From assembly GCA_050951605.1 (NCBI GenBank), contig JBMNJJ010000003.1, positions 124,001 to 188,000 of the forward strand: a DNA stretch of 64,000 nucleotides, written 5' to 3'. The stretch comes from DUTS01 sp050951605 (GTDB taxonomy: Bacteria; Bacillota; Peptococcia; DRI-13; DTU073). The position numbers were made by a program, and so were the translations under genes. Numbering within the stretch: the first letter of the stretch is position 1; each line of letters begins with the position of its first letter. Below the pieces are notes generated by a model. The model had not been told where the DNA came from. It worked only from the letters and a program-made list of their open reading frames with translations, and ran no database searches. Positions 61,203 through 64,000 of this stretch are shown piece after piece.

Positions 61203-62564
61203 ATGGTAAAAGATTATTTAACTGAAACATGGCAAGCAATTTTAACTCAATTACAGAATAAATTATCCAAACCGAGTTTTGACACTTGGCTAAAATCTAC
61301 ATATTTATCATCTATAAATAATAATCAATTAACTATTGTTGTCCCTAATGACTTTGCTAAAGATTGGTTAGAAAATAACTATTATTCTATTATTAAAGAA
61401 AAAGCTAGTGCTGTCTTAAATAAAGAAGTATCTCTCATTTTTGTTACACCCGAAAGAAAAAATGATTATCAAACTTTGAATAATAATAAAATACTAAAAA
61501 ATTCCGTGAATAGTTTAAATGAATCAAATAATTATGGTTTAAGTACTTTAAATCCTAAATATATTTTCGAAACTTATGTAATTGGTAATAATAATCGTTT
61601 TGCACATGCTGCTTCTTTAGCTGTTGCCGAATCTATTGCTAAAGCTTATAATCCACTATTTATTTATGGAGGGGTAGGATTAGGAAAAACCCATCTCATG
61701 CATGCTATTGGTAATTATGTTTTAGAGCATCATCAAAATCACCGTGTTTTATATGTTACTTCAGAAAAATTCACTAATGAACTTATTAACGCTATCCAAA
61801 ATAATACGACAATCGAATTTCGTAAAAAATACCGTAATATTGACGTTTTACTTATTGACGATATTCAATTTTTGGCTAAAAAAGAAAGTACTCAAGAAGA
61901 ATTCTTTCATACTTTTAATACTTTACATGAAGCCAATAAACAAATTGTTATTTCCAGTGATCGTCCACCAAGAGAAATTCCTACTTTGGAAGATAGATTA
62001 AGGTCTCGTTTTGAATGGGGGTTAATTACTGATATTCAACCACCGGATTTAGAAACTCGTATTGCAATTTTAAGAAAAAAATCCGAAATGGAAAATATTA
62101 AAATTCCTGATGAAGTTATCCTTTATATTGCTAATCGTATTCAATCAAATATCCGTGAATTAGAAGGGGCATTAATTAGGGTTATTGCTTATTCTTCTCT
62201 CGGTAATCGAGATATTACGATGGACCTTTGTATAGAAGCACTTAAAAAAATCATTCCAACTGCTCAACCTAAAATAATTACTCCGGATTTAATTAAAACT
62301 GTTGTTGGTGAACACTATAATTTAAAATTAGATGACTTTAAAACAAAAAGGAGAACCAGAGATATCGCTTTTCCCCGTCAAATTGCCATGTATCTCTGTC
62401 GTGAATTAACAGATTTATCTTTACCTAAAATAGGTGACGAATTTGGAGGTAGAGATCATACTACAGTAATTCATGCTCACGAAAAAATAGCTTCTGATAG
62501 TAAAAAAAATCCGCAATTAGAAATGACTATTAATAAATTAATTGAAACAATTAAAAAAGGTTAA
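61203..62564 (+). CDS. dnaA: Chromosomal replication initiator DnaA
   Basis: A 453-residue DnaA from the ATG at 61203, with AGGAGG eight bases upstream. Domain I covers residues 1-85, a short variable linker 85-115, the AAA+ domain III about 115-330 (Walker A GGVGLGKTH, Walker B VLLIDDIQFL) and domain IV about 335-453 with GGRDHTTVIHAH. It marks the right arm of the origin. Confidence 0.97.
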   Translation: MVKDYLTETWQAILTQLQNKLSKPSFDTWLKSTYLSSINNNQLTIVVPNDFAKDWLENNYYSIIKEKASAVLNKEVSLIFVTPERKNDYQTLNNNKILKNSVNSLNESNNYGLSTLNPKYIFETYVIGNNNRFAHAASLAVAESIAKAYNPLFIYGGVGLGKTHLMHAIGNYVLEHHQNHRVLYVTSEKFTNELINAIQNNTTIEFRKKYRNIDVLLIDDIQFLAKKESTQEEFFHTFNTLHEANKQIVISSDRPPREIPTLEDRLRSRFEWGLITDIQPPDLETRIAILRKKSEMENIKIPDEVILYIANRIQSNIRELEGALIRVIAYSSLGNRDITMDLCIEALKKIIPTAQPKIITPDLIKTVVGEHYNLKLDDFKTKRRTRDIAFPRQIAMYLCRELTDLSLPKIGDEFGGRDHTTVIHAHEKIASDSKKNPQLEMTINKLIETIKKG

Positions 62565-62637
62565 TTGTGTATAAAACTATGTATAACCTGTGCTTAAACT
62601 GTGTATATATTTTTATTTCTCTTTTTGAACTGGATAA

Positions 62638-62769
62638 TGTGGACAGATTAAATTGCTTGTCCACATTTTATTAAGTCAAAAATAACTTTATACGATATAC
62701 TATAAGATAAGTTTTCCACATTTCCACAGCCTCTATTACTACTACTACTATTTTTATATTATTATTAAT
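62638..62769. other. oriC part 2: DnaA boxes and DnaA-trio-like unwinding element
   Basis: Within the dnaA-dnaN gap: an inverted pair TGTGGACA (62638-62645) and TGTCCACA (62658-62665), then DnaA-box variants TTTTCCACA (62712-62720) and ATTTCCACA (62720-62728), then TACTACTACTACTAT (62737-62751) and an A+T tract. The box-then-repeated-trinucleotide order matches the basal unwinding system of Bacillus oriC. The inverted pair may also act as a dnaA terminator (followed by TTTTATT). Confidence 0.8.
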
Positions 62770-62788
62770 TAATAGGGAGGTAACCATA

Positions 62789-63889
62789 ATGAAAATTACA
62801 GCAACAAAAGAAAACCTTTTATTTGGGGTTTCTGCTGTACAAAAAGCCGTGAGTAACAAAACTACATTACCAATTCTTACTTGTATTAAATTAGAAGTAC
62901 AAAATGAAAAACTATATTTTTCGGCTACTGATTTAGAAATTGGTATTCAATGTTATGTACCCGTTGAAGTAATTGAAGAAGGAATAACAATAATACCTGC
63001 AAAATATTTTACTGAAATAGTACGTAAATTACCTAATTCCTTAATAACTTTAGAAACGATCAATGATAATGAACTTGTTATAAAATATGAAAAGTCTCAA
63101 CTGAATATTAAAACTTTATCTGCTGACGATTTTCCAAAATTACCTAATGTTGATGATGGTGATAAATTACAAATTTCTGCAGCTGAACTTAAACAAATGA
63201 TTAAGCAAATAGTTTTTGCTTGTAGTATAGACGAAAGAAGGCCACTTTTTACCGGGGTTCTTTGTGAAATAGAAAATGAACAATTAAGAATGGTTAGTAC
63301 AGATACACATCGTTTAGCTTTAAAACAAGGAAAATTAAAAAAAGGTGTGCAAAAATCGCGTAGTTTTATTATTCCGGCTAAAATTTTATCAGAATTAGGT
63401 CGTTTGATTCAAAATGAAGAAGATATTTGTTATTTTAATATTTCTAAAAACTTGGCCACTTTCATGATTGATAATATTCTTGTAATTTGTAGGTTACTTG
63501 AAGGTCAATTTCCTAATTATCGACAAGTGATACCTACTCAATATAATTTAAAGATAAAAACTAAAACCGATTTACTATCTAAAGCAGTAGAAAGAATATC
63601 TCTTTTTTCTTTAAATAGTGATACAAATACAATTCAGATTAAGATAGAAAATAATTTAATGACTATTTTTTCACAATCTGAATTGGGGCAAGGATATGAA
63701 CAAATAGCTATTGAGAATGAAGGTGAACCAGTAGAAATCGCTTTTAATTTTCGTTATCTTTTAGATGTATTTAAGGTTCTTGATGAAGAATTTTTAACAA
63801 TTGAGTTTACGGGTTCTTTAAGTCCTGGGATTGTTAGACCTGTAGATAATGATAATTTTCTTTACTTAATTTTACCGGTTAGGTCTTAA
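62789..63889 (+). CDS. dnaN: DNA polymerase III beta sliding clamp
   Basis: A 366-residue clamp with three similar domains. Landmarks are KTTLPILTCIKLEV near the start, STDTHRLAL in the middle and the SLSPGIVRPVDNDNFLYLILPVR end. AGGGAGG precedes the ATG. Confidence 0.97.
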   Translation: MKITATKENLLFGVSAVQKAVSNKTTLPILTCIKLEVQNEKLYFSATDLEIGIQCYVPVEVIEEGITIIPAKYFTEIVRKLPNSLITLETINDNELVIKYEKSQLNIKTLSADDFPKLPNVDDGDKLQISAAELKQMIKQIVFACSIDERRPLFTGVLCEIENEQLRMVSTDTHRLALKQGKLKKGVQKSRSFIIPAKILSELGRLIQNEEDICYFNISKNLATFMIDNILVICRLLEGQFPNYRQVIPTQYNLKIKTKTDLLSKAVERISLFSLNSDTNTIQIKIENNLMTIFSQSELGQGYEQIAIENEGEPVEIAFNFRYLLDVFKVLDEEFLTIEFTGSLSPGIVRPVDNDNFLYLILPVRS

Positions 63890-63907
63890 AGAGGAGAGGA
63901 CTATTTC

Positions 63908-64000
63908 TTGTATCTTGAAAATTTTTCTTTAATTAATTATCGTAATTACGAAAGTTTAAAGATTAATTTTTCTGAACAAATTAATCTTTTTAGTGGTTCG
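63908..64000 (+). CDS. recF: DNA replication/repair protein RecF, 5' part
   Basis: Only 31 codons are visible. TTG start with GAGGAGAGG upstream; YLENFSLINYRNYE and the INLFSGS leading to the Walker A match the RecF N-terminus. It directly follows dnaN with no S4-domain rlbA/yaaA gene between. Confidence 0.9.
   Translation, partial: MYLENFSLINYRNYESLKINFSEQINLFSGS

Overview
This is the chromosomal origin region of an A+T-rich, Gram-positive, anaerobic, endospore-forming bacterium, most likely class Clostridia. The evidence is the canonical gene order rpmH-rnpA-yidD-yidC-jag-mnmE-mnmG-rsmG-noc-parA-parB on one side of oriC and dnaA-dnaN-recF on the other. Added to this are a SCIFF peptide with its radical-SAM maturase, two electron-bifurcating-type [FeFe]-hydrogenase loci, and sporulation markers (a SleB/CwlJ-type hydrolase, YyaC). 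I cannot name the genus from sequence alone.

Layout from the right. oriC lies around 60.9-62.8 kb and looks bipartite: DnaA boxes precede dnaA, and a second set plus a DnaA-trio-like element lies between dnaA and dnaN. Leftward from oriC, nearly all genes are on the minus strand, co-directional with replication. They run through the rpmH operon (with a perfect-consensus promoter), the tRNA-modification genes, noc, two exact parS sites and parAB. Next come hydrogenase locus 2 (46.5-51.0 kb), an envelope/spore group (DUF4446, M23 peptidase, bactofilin, YyaC), and a purine-salvage block (xanthine phosphoribosyltransferase plus a BMP-type nucleoside ABC transporter). An initiator tRNA, a seven-repeat Ig-like surface protein and a BusR-like c-di-AMP-type regulator follow. 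The conserved rpsF-ssb-rpsR / MazG-like / DUF2232 / gdpP / rplI / lonC / dnaB block comes next, then a six-tRNA operon, the scfAB locus, trxB, peptidases, walJ and rlmH.

The left 15 kb is more accessory. It holds two plus-strand genes (a membrane acyltransferase with a shortened C-terminal SGNH-like domain and a copper-amine-oxidase-N-domain lipoprotein), hydrogenase locus 1 (6.7-10.2 kb) and a PII-like/DUF1538 pair. It also holds a tightly overlapping ECF sigma / anti-sigma / membrane-protein operon, a PHP-family phosphatase and a truncated SleB/CwlJ gene at the window edge.

The parts fit together as follows. Two paralogous NADH/ferredoxin-coupled hydrogenases with different domain content suggest H2 cycling at more than one redox setting. 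GdpP and a BusR-like repressor about 4.4 kb away suggest local c-di-AMP control. The most interesting signals are RNA- and DNA-level: a hairpin between a strong Shine-Dalgarno and the TTG start of yidC, an intrinsic terminator between the SCIFF peptide and its maturase, a parS embedded in a 36-bp perfect palindrome just after noc, and the oriC unwinding element.
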